This document shows, piece after piece, positions 1-9,621 of a stretch of DNA of 64,000 nt. The DNA is from Pontiella agarivorans (GTDB lineage Bacteria > Verrucomicrobiota > Kiritimatiellia > Kiritimatiellales > Pontiellaceae), in NCBI RefSeq assembly GCF_034531395.1, contig NZ_JARVCO010000002.1, forward strand, positions 62,001-126,000. Reading direction: 5' to 3'. A program made the translations under genes and the position numbers. Position 1 is the first letter of the stretch. Every line of letters begins with the position of its first letter. Below the pieces are notes generated by a model. The model did not search any database and was not told the DNA's origin. It saw nothing but the letters and a program-made list of their open reading frames with translations.

Positions 1-22
1 GAATTAAACAGAGAGCAAATTG

Positions 23-1159
23 ATGAACGTTAAAAATTATGTCGTATATGCGGCCGCATGGATGGTCATTGCTGCTTCGGCCGATGAAAAGAAATCATTG
101 GTTGACTATTTTCTGCCGATGGAACCGCGGGGCGCGCTGGTGTCGGAAGGGATTTGGGGGGATCCCAATGTGTTGCCGCGTGATATTAATAACGGGCTCG
201 AAGATGCAAAACTGGAAAACTGGTGCTACTGGGATGGCCGGATTGTGCAAAGCGATGATGGAAAATTCCACCTCTATGCCAGCCGCTGGCCCCAATCCAT
301 GGCGCATGGAGTCGGATGGAAGGCCGGTTCAAAAGGCATGCATGCTGTCAGCAATCATATTATGGGTCCCTATAAAGATCAGGGCCTGATCTATCCGCAG
401 TGGCAAGGCGGCAGAGGACATAATCTCATCGGACTTCGTATGCATGACGGGCGCTATGCAGTGGTGACGAGTGAGATTACAGAAGGAGAAATCTTTGTTT
501 CCGATACACCGGAGGGGCCCTTTGAATTGCTTGGAAAAATCGAGGTGGATGAAAACGGATTTAATAAAGGCCTGGCTCGGTATACCAACAGGGAAAGCCC
601 TTCATACGGGCATATGTCGAATGTGAAAGTGCTGCTGCGGCATGATGGACGATATATGATTATTCCCCGTTCCACAGCTCCGATGGTCAGTGATGAGGGC
701 ATTCTCGGCCCCTATAAAATCATGAATGGTCGGATATACGAAAACTACCCTGACCTCCCTCAGACCCAGAACGAAGACCCAACGGTGTGGTATAGCGGAG
801 GCATGTATCACGTCGTTTATAACCATTGGCCTTCGAAAACTTCGCACCATTTTTCATCTATTGATGGAATAACAGACTGGAAATACCGGGGCATTGCTTT
901 CAAGAAGGACGAAACCAAGATTTTCCGTTATACCGATGGCACCGTTAATGACTGGCAATACATTGAACGTCCGACCGCCTATCTGGATGAACAAACCGGA
1001 CATGTGACTCATTTTATTTTTTCAGTAATTGATGTCAAAAAAGGTCAGGATCGCGCCAATGATAATCATGCCAGTAAGATTGTTGTTGTTCCTTTCGATG
1101 GAGAAGCTTTTGATCGCGATATGCAGGCCCTTGTTAAAGCCGAGAAGGAAGCAGAATAA
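23..1159 (+). CDS. GH43-like five-bladed beta-propeller glycosidase, secreted
   Basis: A 378-residue protein starting at the ATG at 23, which has a GAGAG ribosome site 7 nt upstream; an in-frame TTG three bases earlier is less likely. The first ~21 residues form a hydrophobic signal peptide ending before DEKK. The rest has the repeated W/Y-x-G-x-hydrophobic and 'DDGKFHLYASRW', 'EDPTVWYSGGMYH' style blades of clan GH-F/GH43-type propellers. A C-terminal DNHASK motif is shared with the larger paralogue at 6303 (DNHNSK), so the two form one subfamily. Such folds cover exo-glycosidases of families GH43 and GH117; which linkage it cuts cannot be read from sequence alone. Its stop codon directly abuts the ATG of the next sulfatase, implying translational coupling. 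The operon probably begins upstream of the window. Confidence 0.7.
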   Translation: MNVKNYVVYAAAWMVIAASADEKKSLVDYFLPMEPRGALVSEGIWGDPNVLPRDINNGLEDAKLENWCYWDGRIVQSDDGKFHLYASRWPQSMAHGVGWKAGSKGMHAVSNHIMGPYKDQGLIYPQWQGGRGHNLIGLRMHDGRYAVVTSEITEGEIFVSDTPEGPFELLGKIEVDENGFNKGLARYTNRESPSYGHMSNVKVLLRHDGRYMIIPRSTAPMVSDEGILGPYKIMNGRIYENYPDLPQTQNEDPTVWYSGGMYHVVYNHWPSKTSHHFSSIDGITDWKYRGIAFKKDETKIFRYTDGTVNDWQYIERPTAYLDEQTGHVTHFIFSVIDVKKGQDRANDNHASKIVVVPFDGEAFDRDMQALVKAEKEAE

Positions 1160-2641
1160 ATGAAAAACATTTTGCTGTTAACCGCGCTGATCGGAGGGCT
1201 TACGGCCCATGCTGAAAAACCCAATATTCTTTTAATCATGGTGGATGATCTGAACCGGTTTGTAGGGTGCTATGACGGACCGGCCATATCGCCTAATATT
1301 GATAAACTGGCGGAAACCGGAGTCAAGTTTGGCAATGCATATTCAGCCTGTCCGTCGTGCAACCCCTCACGCGTTGCGTTGATGACCGGTCTTCGTCCGG
1401 AAAACAGCGGCGTATTCAACAATACCCAGCACTACCGCAAAACCGAGTCCGCAAAGAATTTAACCTCACTACCGGAATTTCTTCAGCAGAATGGATACCA
1501 CACCATTGCCGCCGGTAAAATTTTCCATCACAGAGGAAGAAATCATAATAATCCCGATCCTCTGTCCGATCCGCAATCCTGGAATTTTCAGCCGGGAATC
1601 AGCGCTGAAAAAAGTTTCGGCCACAACTACAGAGCGCGATACTTTGAAGAAAACGGTGACCCCAAATGGCTTGCACGCACCTCCAAAACAGTCGCCCCAA
1701 AAGACCGGAAATCGTTAACAGGAACGTGGGTCTGGGGACCGCTGGAAGAAGATATTAAGCCAACCAACACATTGGATTGGAATGTTGCGGAATGGGGCGC
1801 TGCCTGGCTGAACCGGGACTTTTCGGAACCGCGGGTGGAGGACGCTCCTGCTCCCGATGAGAAACCCTGGCTTCTGGCCTGCGGAATCTTCCGGCCGCAC
1901 ATCCCCTATATCTGCCCTCAGCAATATTTTGATCTCTACACGACCGAAGAAAACAAACACCGATTGGCCCTTCCGGATTTGCCGGAGAATGATTTTGATG
2001 ATCTGCCGCCCATTGCAAAGCCGGATTGGTTCGGCAGATATGTGAAGCCCTATCCGGAAGAGTGGTCATTTGTTCGGCATTCATATTATGCCTGTATTAC
2101 GTATGCTGATGAGGCCGTTGGCATCATTCTCGATGGTCTGGCGAAAAGTGAATATGCTGACAATACCATCGTTATTCTGATGGGCGATCATGGTCAGCAG
2201 ATCGGTGAAAAAGATAACGAAGGGAAAGCATGGGTATGGCGTTCGGCATCAGGGACACCCATGATCATTAAGATGCCCAATGGGGCAACTGGAACGGTGG
2301 AGTCTGCAGTATCTATGCTGGATATTTATCCAACGCTGGCCGAGCTGATTGGTGCAGAACCTCCTCATGAACTGGATGGAGTCAGTCTGTTGCCTCAACT
2401 GAAAGATCCGACGGCTAGACGTTCGGAACCTGCAGTAATTACCAACACCCGAGGCAACCAGATCGGGGTGGTATTGGATCAATGGCACTACATCAGTTAT
2501 AATGATGGTACGCATGAATTATACGACCAGCATGCTGATCCCGGGGAATTTACCAACTTACTCCACCCCGCCAACTTTAAAGAAAAATACATGGTTGTTG
2601 TAAAACGACTTGAGCAATTTATTCCCGAAAACAGAAAATAG
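1160..2641 (+). CDS. S1 sulfatase, iduronate-2-sulfatase-like
   Basis: A 493-residue secreted sulfatase hydrolysing sulfate esters on glycans. A signal peptide covers the first ~18 residues (ends AHA). The metal-binding stretch MVDDLNRF follows. The formylglycine signature C-N-P-S-R has its catalytic Cys at residue 67. Later come RPHIPY, the metal-site motif GDHGQQIGEK and the C-terminal ELYDQHADPGEFTNL found in iduronate-2-sulfatase-type (S1_7-like) enzymes. The Cys must be converted to formylglycine by a maturase that is not encoded in this window. The ATG follows the upstream TAA with no gap. The downstream fucosidase begins 16 nt later, so sulfatase and fucosidase are likely co-expressed. 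Family assignment is firm; the substrate position is not known. Confidence 0.93.
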   Translation: MKNILLLTALIGGLTAHAEKPNILLIMVDDLNRFVGCYDGPAISPNIDKLAETGVKFGNAYSACPSCNPSRVALMTGLRPENSGVFNNTQHYRKTESAKNLTSLPEFLQQNGYHTIAAGKIFHHRGRNHNNPDPLSDPQSWNFQPGISAEKSFGHNYRARYFEENGDPKWLARTSKTVAPKDRKSLTGTWVWGPLEEDIKPTNTLDWNVAEWGAAWLNRDFSEPRVEDAPAPDEKPWLLACGIFRPHIPYICPQQYFDLYTTEENKHRLALPDLPENDFDDLPPIAKPDWFGRYVKPYPEEWSFVRHSYYACITYADEAVGIILDGLAKSEYADNTIVILMGDHGQQIGEKDNEGKAWVWRSASGTPMIIKMPNGATGTVESAVSMLDIYPTLAELIGAEPPHELDGVSLLPQLKDPTARRSEPAVITNTRGNQIGVVLDQWHYISYNDGTHELYDQHADPGEFTNLLHPANFKEKYMVVVKRLEQFIPENRK

Positions 2642-2657
2642 GAATAGGAGACGATAT

Positions 2658-4238
2658 ATGAGACCGGAATCGTTAACATTGATGACTCGTTTTGGAGTGG
2701 CCGTTTTTATACTGGCAGCAGTAACAGCAGGTGCCCGGAACCAATACGAATCGAGCTGGAAGTCCATTAAAACCCATGAAATTCCGGATTGGGGGCTCGA
2801 TGCAAAATTCGGAATTTATGCCCATTGGGGACCGTATTCGATAACGGGGGAGTGGGAAGAATGTCCGCCTCCCAATGGCGGCAATTATTATACGACGGGT
2901 TATCGTGGAATTTATACCATAGATGAATGGAATCCCCAGCGTCAGGCATTTGAGAAGCGGTATGGTTCCATCAAAGATGGTAACGGATATTATCAGGTGG
3001 CTGAAAACTTTACTGCGAAGGGGTTTGATCCGGTTAAGTGGGCGGATTTGGTGAAGGAATCCGGTGCCAAGTATGCCGGCACCTGTGCGGTTCATCATGA
3101 TGGGTATTTGATGTGGGACAGTGAGATTACAGATTTTTGCGCCGGAAAAATCGGAGCAAAAAGGGATCTGGTCGGCGAACTGTTTGCCGAGTTGGAAAAA
3201 CGGAATATTAAAACCATAGCTTCGTTCCATCATGCCCGGACTAAAAAGTTCTTTGATGGTTGGTATAATTTGATGACCCGCCATGCTGACTATGCAGGTG
3301 TTGACCTACTGCAGCCGGAGGCACAAGACAGGTATTGGTTCATGGGAACAAAGGAAGATTTCGCAGCAAAGCGGTTAGCGATTACGAAAGAAATGATCAA
3401 CAAATATAAGCCCGATGTCATTTGGTTTGACGGCGGGGCAACCGATGGGGCCACGGAAATTGTTTCCGAGTTCCTCAATATGGGTATCCGTGAGCATAAG
3501 GAGGTCTGTCTGCATAATAAAGATCGGCAATTTGGGCATGCCTATGGCGTCTATTCATATGAACGCGGATATCTCCGGCCGCTCAACCTGCTGAATCATC
3601 CCTGGGAGGATGATGAGACCTCATCAATCAGCGGGAGCTGGTGCTGGTGGCATGGCATTAACTACAAGCCGTCGGGCGATCTGATTAAACGGCTCTGTCA
3701 TTTGGTAGCGAATAATGGCGGCCTGCTGCTTTCTCTTAATCCGCGTCCGGATGGGTCGTTTGATCCGGCTATGGAAGAACAGCTCAGAGGGATCGGTCGT
3801 TGGCTGAAGCAGAACGATGAAGCCATTCACGGAACACGCCCATGGAAAATTCAAGGGGAAGGGCATATGGATGAATTTGAGCTGCGTTATATCTGGAGCA
3901 AATCCATGCCCTATAGATACGCAACGCCTAACGTGAGACTGTTCAACCATACGGATATCCGCTTCACGACCAAGGGAAATACACTTTATGCCATACAGTT
4001 GGGAATTCCCCGATCGGGGAAAACCCTGATCAAATCGCTTTCCAATAGAACCAAAGTCGGTTCCGGTAATGAAATTAAAAGTATTGAATTACTGGGGCAT
4101 GGCAAGGTGACATTTGTAAGAGGAGATGAAGAGCTGATGATCAAGCTTCCTAAACAGCTTCCTAATCATGTGGCTTTGGTTTTTAAAATTGAAATCGAGG
4201 GAGAACTCGAGCGAATTCTTTATCAGGGAAAACGCTAA
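2658..4238 (+). CDS. Alpha-L-fucosidase, GH29, secreted
   Basis: A 526-residue family GH29 enzyme that releases alpha-linked L-fucose. I chose the ATG at 2658 because TAGGAG lies 7 nt ahead; an in-frame codon at 2610 would overlap the sulfatase. A signal peptide covers residues 1-26. The GH29 hallmarks KFGIYAHWGPYS, a Trp/His-rich substrate pocket (AVHHDGYLMWDS, SFHHA) and VIWFDGG are all present. The nucleophile should be Asp258 in that last motif. The C-terminal ~120 residues look like the usual beta-sandwich. Last gene of this block; a 429-bp gap follows. It shows that the glycan attacked carries fucose, or a look-alike accepted by GH29. Confidence 0.93.
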   Translation: MRPESLTLMTRFGVAVFILAAVTAGARNQYESSWKSIKTHEIPDWGLDAKFGIYAHWGPYSITGEWEECPPPNGGNYYTTGYRGIYTIDEWNPQRQAFEKRYGSIKDGNGYYQVAENFTAKGFDPVKWADLVKESGAKYAGTCAVHHDGYLMWDSEITDFCAGKIGAKRDLVGELFAELEKRNIKTIASFHHARTKKFFDGWYNLMTRHADYAGVDLLQPEAQDRYWFMGTKEDFAAKRLAITKEMINKYKPDVIWFDGGATDGATEIVSEFLNMGIREHKEVCLHNKDRQFGHAYGVYSYERGYLRPLNLLNHPWEDDETSSISGSWCWWHGINYKPSGDLIKRLCHLVANNGGLLLSLNPRPDGSFDPAMEEQLRGIGRWLKQNDEAIHGTRPWKIQGEGHMDEFELRYIWSKSMPYRYATPNVRLFNHTDIRFTTKGNTLYAIQLGIPRSGKTLIKSLSNRTKVGSGNEIKSIELLGHGKVTFVRGDEELMIKLPKQLPNHVALVFKIEIEGELERILYQGKR

Positions 4239-4285
4239 GAAGAATTGATTTAAATTGCTGAACAGTGAACGGGCTAAGCGGACAC

Positions 4286-4443
4286 ACGATGTTTAAGACG
4301 CCGCATCTGGACCGGATGTCGGAACCCTGATTTTCCGAAGGCCGGGTGAAAACTATGAAATGGTGCTGGACGATCCAATCCATGGCTCGGATCCCGCGGT
4401 GGCCGGACACGCTGCCAGTCCGGCCGGTTCTCACGTTCAGTGA
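4286..4443 (+). pseudogene. Possible decayed coding remnants in the 4239-4667 gap
   Basis: Two short coding-looking pieces lie in different frames. At 4289-4330 a frame reads MFKTPHLDRM then a stop, resembling the sulfatase N-terminal motif (compare KTPHIDRLA in the sulfatase at 8054). From 4297 to 4443 another frame stays open for 48 codons, including FRRPGENYEMV and LDDPIHGSDPAVAG, and ends in TGA. Neither has a start codon with a ribosome site. They look like ends of genes lost by deletion, but chance open frames cannot be excluded at this length. Confidence 0.3.
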
Positions 4444-4518
4444 AAGAAAAATCACAATAATAAGCTGTTTTGGACAAAACAGTGGAAGCTGTGAGTTAGT
4501 AATACTGCCTAAGGATAA

Positions 4519-4598
4519 ACTACGATATATTGTAGTTGCCGCGAGGGCAGGACTACAACTCCAAAGTTTTGCCCCCAAGCGGGACTCATGTTCCAATG
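4519..4598 (+). promoter_or_regulatory. Conserved non-coding element, copy 1
   Basis: First of three matching elements. ACTAC (4519-4523), 8 nt, GTAGT (4532-4536), 15 nt, ACTACAA (4552-4558), 8 nt, TTTTGC (4567-4572), 13 nt, TCATGTTCCAATG (4586-4598). The core is an inverted repeat TTGTAGT-N15-ACTACAA. The outer ACTAC half-sites are 33 nt apart, about three DNA turns. It ends 69 nt before the sulfatase ATG at 4668. Copies 2 and 3 lie near 24637 and 44518. Probably the operator/promoter of the following gene block. Confidence 0.65.
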
Positions 4599-4667
4599 TT
4601 CCATGTGTATTTAGAGTAAGTCGGAACGAATACAGGTCGATTCCGGGTGAATGGCAGAGGAACGTGG

Positions 4668-6296
4668 ATGAACAAAACGTTTGGGTTTTTAATCGGTAGT
4701 TTTTGTGTGGCGTTGTTGGCGGCGGAAAAATCACGGGGGAACGCGTGTTCTTCTGCCGGGAATTCGTTGGTCAGCAGACCGAATGTGGTTCTGATCATGT
4801 GCGATGACATGGGCTTTTCGGATTTGGGGTGCTACGGGAGCGAAATTGAAACCCCGAATATCGATGCGCTGGCTAATGAGGGCATCCGGTTCAGTAATTT
4901 TAAAAATGCGGGGCGCTGCTGCCCGAGCCGCGCATCGTTGCTGACCGGCAGGTATCAGCATTCGGTAGGAATGGGCTGGATGACCGTGGTGGATGAGCAT
5001 CGGCCGGGGTATCGCGGACAGATTACAGGCGAGGTTCCAACCATTGCAGAAGTTTTTAAAGCCAACGGTTATTCAACGTATATGTCCGGAAAGTGGCATG
5101 TTACGGTTGATGGGAGCTGGCGACCGGAAGAGGACGCCGCTCCCAATGGAAGCTGGCCGACGCAACGCGGTTTCGATGAATTCTACGGCAGTCTGTCCGG
5201 CGGCGGAAATTATTACAAAGTCAAGGGACTGAAGCGTAATACGACTGCGATTACCGATTTTCCAAAGGGCTATTACTACACGCATGCCATCACGAAACAT
5301 GCCGTTGAGTTTATTGAACATCATAATACAGAAAAGCCGATGTTTATGTATCTGGCGCACTATGCGCCGCATGTGCCGTTGCAGGCTCCGGCAGAGCGGG
5401 TGGAAAAATGCAAAGCTCGCTATGCGGTTGGCTACGATGTGCTCCGGCAACAGCGGTTCCAACGATTGGAAAAACTCGGGCTGATTCCTTCCGGCAAAAA
5501 ACTGCCGGCGAATAATGGCGAGTTTGATGAGGCCGTTCGGGTGGATTGGTCTGATCTTTCTGAAGAGAAGAAGGAGGTGTGGGTTGAAGAAATGGCCACC
5601 TATGCCGCGATGATTGAAGTGGTCGACGATGGTATTGGCGAAGTGGTGAATACGTTGAAGAAGAAAGGAATGTACGAAAATACCTATTTCCTGTTTTTGA
5701 GCGATAATGGGGGGAGCGCCCGGCAAAGCAAACTGGCGCGACTTCGGGCTGACCTGACGAATACCCCGTATCGGTTATACAAATGCTTTACCTATTCGGG
5801 CGGCATCAGTTCGCCTTTAATTATCAAAGCTCCGGAATCCATTCTTTTTGAGGGATCGTTGCGACACGACCTTGCGCATATTACGGATGTTTTTCCGACT
5901 TGTCTGGATTTGGCGGGCGTTGAGTATCCGGAAACATTTCACGGCGAACCGATTTCCGGGCCCGATGGAATCAGTCTGCTGCCTGCACTGAGAGGAGATT
6001 CCTTGCCGGAGCGGGATCTCTTTTTTGAACATCAGACCAGTTGCGCGGTAATTTCCGGCGATTACAAACTGGTTCGAGTGGATAGCCGAACGCCTTGGGA
6101 GTTGATTGATTTGAAGGCGGATCCATTTGAGACGACCGACCTCTCTTCCAGGTATCCCGAAAAGGCCATCGAACTGGAAAAGAAGTGGACGGCCTGGGCG
6201 ACACGAAACCATGTTTTTCCGCTGGAGGAGCGCGAATGGAAAGAACGGGTTATTTACTATAAAGAAAAATATCCCGATCAGCGCGGGGACAGGTGA
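4668..6296 (+). CDS. S1 sulfatase, arylsulfatase type
   Basis: A 542-residue secreted sulfatase. The ATG at 4668 is preferred over an in-frame GTG at 4647 because AGAGGA precedes it by 7 nt and the signal peptide MNKTFGFLIGSF then starts cleanly. Key motifs are VVLIMCDDMGFSDLGCYG, then C-C-P-S-R with the catalytic Cys at residue 84, LLTGRYQHSVG, GKWHV, and FLSDNGGS for the metal site. An insert at about residues 250-300 is typical of longer arylsulfatases. It is the first gene after regulatory element copy 1 and heads a long + strand run. The next gene begins 6 nt after its stop. Confidence 0.93.
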   Translation: MNKTFGFLIGSFCVALLAAEKSRGNACSSAGNSLVSRPNVVLIMCDDMGFSDLGCYGSEIETPNIDALANEGIRFSNFKNAGRCCPSRASLLTGRYQHSVGMGWMTVVDEHRPGYRGQITGEVPTIAEVFKANGYSTYMSGKWHVTVDGSWRPEEDAAPNGSWPTQRGFDEFYGSLSGGGNYYKVKGLKRNTTAITDFPKGYYYTHAITKHAVEFIEHHNTEKPMFMYLAHYAPHVPLQAPAERVEKCKARYAVGYDVLRQQRFQRLEKLGLIPSGKKLPANNGEFDEAVRVDWSDLSEEKKEVWVEEMATYAAMIEVVDDGIGEVVNTLKKKGMYENTYFLFLSDNGGSARQSKLARLRADLTNTPYRLYKCFTYSGGISSPLIIKAPESILFEGSLRHDLAHITDVFPTCLDLAGVEYPETFHGEPISGPDGISLLPALRGDSLPERDLFFEHQTSCAVISGDYKLVRVDSRTPWELIDLKADPFETTDLSSRYPEKAIELEKKWTAWATRNHVFPLEEREWKERVIYYKEKYPDQRGDR

Positions 6297-6302
6297 ATCG
6301 AT

Positions 6303-8021
6303 ATGAAAAAAAGTACATTTGCGGTTTTGATGGTTTTTGCGGCGCTGGTTGTGAGTGACGCGGAGGCCAAGAAGACAAAACACGGTTCGAAGGAGTACAC
6401 CGACCTGCCGCCGTATGAACGGGTTTCGGGGTTGGTGTGGGGCGGCCAGTTTATGGATCGTTTTGAACCGGTACCCGTTATGAGCCCTATGACCAGAGAT
6501 ACCTGGGGTGTTGATGCGGTCGTTCCGCGCGATATAACCAATGGAATCGAGGATCCCGACTGGTCGTATTGGGGCGGTAAGATCGTCAAAGGAGACGATG
6601 GGAAATATCATATGTTCCCGTGTCGCTGGTCGGAGGATAATCCGCGCGGACACCGTGCCTGGATGCATTCGCAAATTGTGCACGCGGTTTCTGAAAATCC
6701 GCTGGGTCCTTATAAGGTCATTGAACATATTGGCCCGGGGCATAATCCAAGCGTGTATCGGAAAGCTGATGGTTCTTATGTTGTGTATGCTTTCTGTCGA
6801 ACCGAAGGTCGTTCGCTGAATTATTACTATCAGGCAAAGACGCTGGAAGGCCCGTGGTCGATCAATGCCTATGAAGAAGATTTGCGCGCGCGTCCGGGGA
6901 CGTATCCCCATGCCTCGAACTGCGGCTTTGCTATGCGGGAAGACGGTTCATTTTTGAAGGTCGATAAAAAGGGAACCATGCATTTCAGTAAAACCGGAAC
7001 CTCCAAATGGTATGCGGTCGGAACGGGGCGGGTTTTTCCGCCCAAACTGAATCCGAATGACCGCTATGAAGATCCGGCCCTTTGGTACGACGGTATTCAG
7101 TATCATATGATTACACATAATTACTTGGCCTGGCAGGCCTACTATTTACGCTCAAAAGACGGGGTGCACTGGGTAAAGGATCCGGGACTGGCCTATGGCG
7201 ATGCAAACGTGGTGTATGAAGACGGTACGACGAATAACTGGTATCGCTTTGAGCGGGTTATGGTGCTGCAGGATGATCTCGGCCGAGCCGTGCAGATTAA
7301 CTTTGCAACACTGGATGTGAATAAGGATTCGGAACGGGGCAACGACAACCACAACTCCAAAAACGTGTGTATTCCGCTGACGGTCGGCCGACAGCTGGAG
7401 GTGTTGAATCGTGAGCCTATTGATGCAAAAACCACTCAGATTCGCGTGAAAGTGAAGGCGGAAAAGGGGTTTGATCCACATGTGGATATGGAGCTTGAAT
7501 CGCTCCGCTTCGGCGCGACGCAGGAAGTGGATTTCGGGCGCGGTTGCAAGGTCGTGAAAACAGAACCGTCGGGTCAGGATCTGATTCTGATTTTTGATGC
7601 CAAAGGAAATGGATTCAGGGCGGAAAATTTTGTCGGGAAACTGCTGGGGTTAACGACGGAAGGAAAATTGCTGTTCGGCTGGTCGCGTCTGCCGGGTGTA
7701 ACCTATATAGAACCGATCCTGTCGGCGGATGTTCCCGTCATTAAGAGCGGAAAATCCGGAACCACGATTCTGGTGGACGTAACCAATTTCGGTCAGGTTT
7801 CTTCCGATGATTCGGCGCGGTTGGTTGTGATGGTTGAGGGTAAAAATGTGGCCTCCCGCCCGCTTCCTTTGCTCAAGCCCTTTGAGGAGCAGAGCGTGAG
7901 TCTAAACACTTCCGAAACCTATGAATGGTCGGAAACGGTTCCGGTTACCACTCAGTTGATCCTGAACGGTCGTGTGCAGGAGTCATTTGAGTCAAAGGTT
8001 ACGGTCGGTTGCCAGCATTAA
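6303..8021 (+). CDS. GH43-like propeller glycosidase with C-terminal Ig-like domain
   Basis: A 572-residue secreted protein, paralogue of the one at 23. Signal peptide residues 1-22. Residues ~45-365 form the propeller: VVPRDITNGIEDPDWSYW, DDGKYHMFPCRWSE and the shared DNHNSK motif align with the first copy. Residues ~375-572 are an extra region with short beta-strands resembling a CARDB/NEW3-type Ig-like module (VTNFGQVSSDDSARLVV). That module is absent from the first copy. It likely acts as an exo-glycosidase in the periplasm or at the surface. The gap of 6 nt from the upstream sulfatase indicates an operon. Exact family (GH43, GH117 or uncatalogued) is open. Confidence 0.68.
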   Translation: MKKSTFAVLMVFAALVVSDAEAKKTKHGSKEYTDLPPYERVSGLVWGGQFMDRFEPVPVMSPMTRDTWGVDAVVPRDITNGIEDPDWSYWGGKIVKGDDGKYHMFPCRWSEDNPRGHRAWMHSQIVHAVSENPLGPYKVIEHIGPGHNPSVYRKADGSYVVYAFCRTEGRSLNYYYQAKTLEGPWSINAYEEDLRARPGTYPHASNCGFAMREDGSFLKVDKKGTMHFSKTGTSKWYAVGTGRVFPPKLNPNDRYEDPALWYDGIQYHMITHNYLAWQAYYLRSKDGVHWVKDPGLAYGDANVVYEDGTTNNWYRFERVMVLQDDLGRAVQINFATLDVNKDSERGNDNHNSKNVCIPLTVGRQLEVLNREPIDAKTTQIRVKVKAEKGFDPHVDMELESLRFGATQEVDFGRGCKVVKTEPSGQDLILIFDAKGNGFRAENFVGKLLGLTTEGKLLFGWSRLPGVTYIEPILSADVPVIKSGKSGTTILVDVTNFGQVSSDDSARLVVMVEGKNVASRPLPLLKPFEEQSVSLNTSETYEWSETVPVTTQLILNGRVQESFESKVTVGCQH

Positions 8022-8053
8022 TATAATAGGAATAACGGCACATTAAAACCAAG

Positions 8054-9604
8054 GTGAACAGAACGAAAGTCAGCACGTTTATCGCTCTAATATCGATTAG
8101 CTTTGGCTGCTTTGCGGTTTCTTCGAAGCCCAATATTATCCTCATTTTTGCGGATGATCTGGGGCCGGGCATGTTGAGCTGCAATGGTCAAAAGATCGTG
8201 AAGACGCCGCACATTGATCGCCTGGCGCATGAAGGAATCTCGTTTGAGAACTATTATGGAGGGGTCTATTGTGCGCCCGCGCGCTGGTCGCTGCTGACGG
8301 GGTTGCATTCGGGGCGTGTTGGCGGGTTTAAGCAAACCGACGGATCCTTGCCGCTTCTGCGTGACCGTGGTCGTATCACGCAGGCCGAATATGAGGAGCA
8401 ATATGCTGAGCTGAAAGCGAATGCGAATCCGATTGGAGAGAATGAGGTTTTTCTGGCGGAAGTGGCGCGGCAAGCCGGCTATAAAACGGCACAGTTCGGG
8501 AAGTTGGATCGCGGGTTTCTAACGTGGCATGAGCGGGTGAAGCGGTTCGGCTGGGATGAATATGAGGGTTTTTATTCTCATGCCCGCTGTCATGGATTTT
8601 ATCCCCCCTATATTTGGCGCAATGGAGAACGGATTGAACTGGAAGGCAACCCGAATGCCAATTGCGGGCGGGCGAGTCAGGACGGATTGGATGAACCGGT
8701 TGGGCAGTTTGGCAAGACCTATGTGCCCGACCTGTTTGCTGAAAGCGTGGTGGCCTATATTCGCGAACACGGCGAAGCGGTTCGCGCCGGAAAAAAGACG
8801 AAACCGTTTTTTCTGTATCATCCTACCCAGCTGCCGCACGGACCGTGCGCCGTACCGGCCATTCATCCCGATTATATCGATGACGAGCGGTTGGGGCTGG
8901 CGGAGAAAAAATATGCCACGATGGTCAAGATTCTCGATAACCATGTGGGCGCAATCCTCGCCGAGCTAAAGACGCAGGGGCTCGATGAAAACACGGTGGT
9001 GTTTTTTGCGTCGGATAACGGGCACGAGCTCTATTTCGGGCCGCGCATGGATTTTAAAAAACAGCAAACGCCGGACGGTGAGAAATATAATTTGACCGAC
9101 AACAAATTCCGTACCTCAGAGGTCGCCGATATCTTTGACGGCGCGGGCGGTCGGGCCGGCTTGAAACGCTCGGGCTACCAGGGCGGGATTCAGTGCGTGA
9201 TGATGGCGCGCTGGCCGGGAAAGATTGCCGCAGGGAAAAAATCGGGATTGCTGACATCTCACTATGATTTTCTCTCCACGGTCGCTGAAATTGGAGGGAT
9301 TGCACCTCCTGCGGGTAAAGACGGCATCTCGTATTTGTCAACGTTGCTGGGGAAGCCGCAAACGACAAGCCATGACTATGTCGTGGTGGACAACAATTAT
9401 CAGATCATGGGAGGTGCGGCGCTCGTTATGGCCGATGGCTTTAAGCTGATTCGTGACAATAATACGAAGGGATTCCAGCTCTACAACATTCTGGAAGATA
9501 ACGAAGAGCGGTTTGAGCTATCAGCGCAGTACCCCGAACGGGTGGAGCAAATGAAAGCCATTTTGATGCGAGAAATAAAGTCCGAACGACGGGATTTGAA
9601 ATAG
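8054..9604 (+). CDS. S1 sulfatase (C-A-P-A-R type)
   Basis: About 516 residues from the GTG at 8054. The ribosome-site position fits poorly: AGGAA at 8028-8032 is 21 nt away. An in-frame ATT at 8042 would be well spaced and give a more typical MKTK-like leader, so the real start may be 8042. A signal peptide is followed by PNIILIFADDLGPGML, signature C-A-P-A-R with Cys73 (numbered from the GTG), LLTGLHSGR, GKLDRG and FFASDNGHE. The residue after the signature Pro is Ala rather than the common Ser/Thr, still within C-x-P-x-R. The GKLDRG segment replaces the usual GKWH. Part of the block starting at 4668. Confidence 0.9.
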   Translation: MNRTKVSTFIALISISFGCFAVSSKPNIILIFADDLGPGMLSCNGQKIVKTPHIDRLAHEGISFENYYGGVYCAPARWSLLTGLHSGRVGGFKQTDGSLPLLRDRGRITQAEYEEQYAELKANANPIGENEVFLAEVARQAGYKTAQFGKLDRGFLTWHERVKRFGWDEYEGFYSHARCHGFYPPYIWRNGERIELEGNPNANCGRASQDGLDEPVGQFGKTYVPDLFAESVVAYIREHGEAVRAGKKTKPFFLYHPTQLPHGPCAVPAIHPDYIDDERLGLAEKKYATMVKILDNHVGAILAELKTQGLDENTVVFFASDNGHELYFGPRMDFKKQQTPDGEKYNLTDNKFRTSEVADIFDGAGGRAGLKRSGYQGGIQCVMMARWPGKIAAGKKSGLLTSHYDFLSTVAEIGGIAPPAGKDGISYLSTLLGKPQTTSHDYVVVDNNYQIMGGAALVMADGFKLIRDNNTKGFQLYNILEDNEERFELSAQYPERVEQMKAILMREIKSERRDLK

Positions 9605-9621
9605 CCATGAAGGAGAAGGGC

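Noticed and set aside
4346-4699. 117-codon + strand open frame over the gap and the start of the sulfatase
   Set aside because: It runs through the conserved element and into the sulfatase in another frame, and is rich in Arg/Trp as expected of non-coding sequence.
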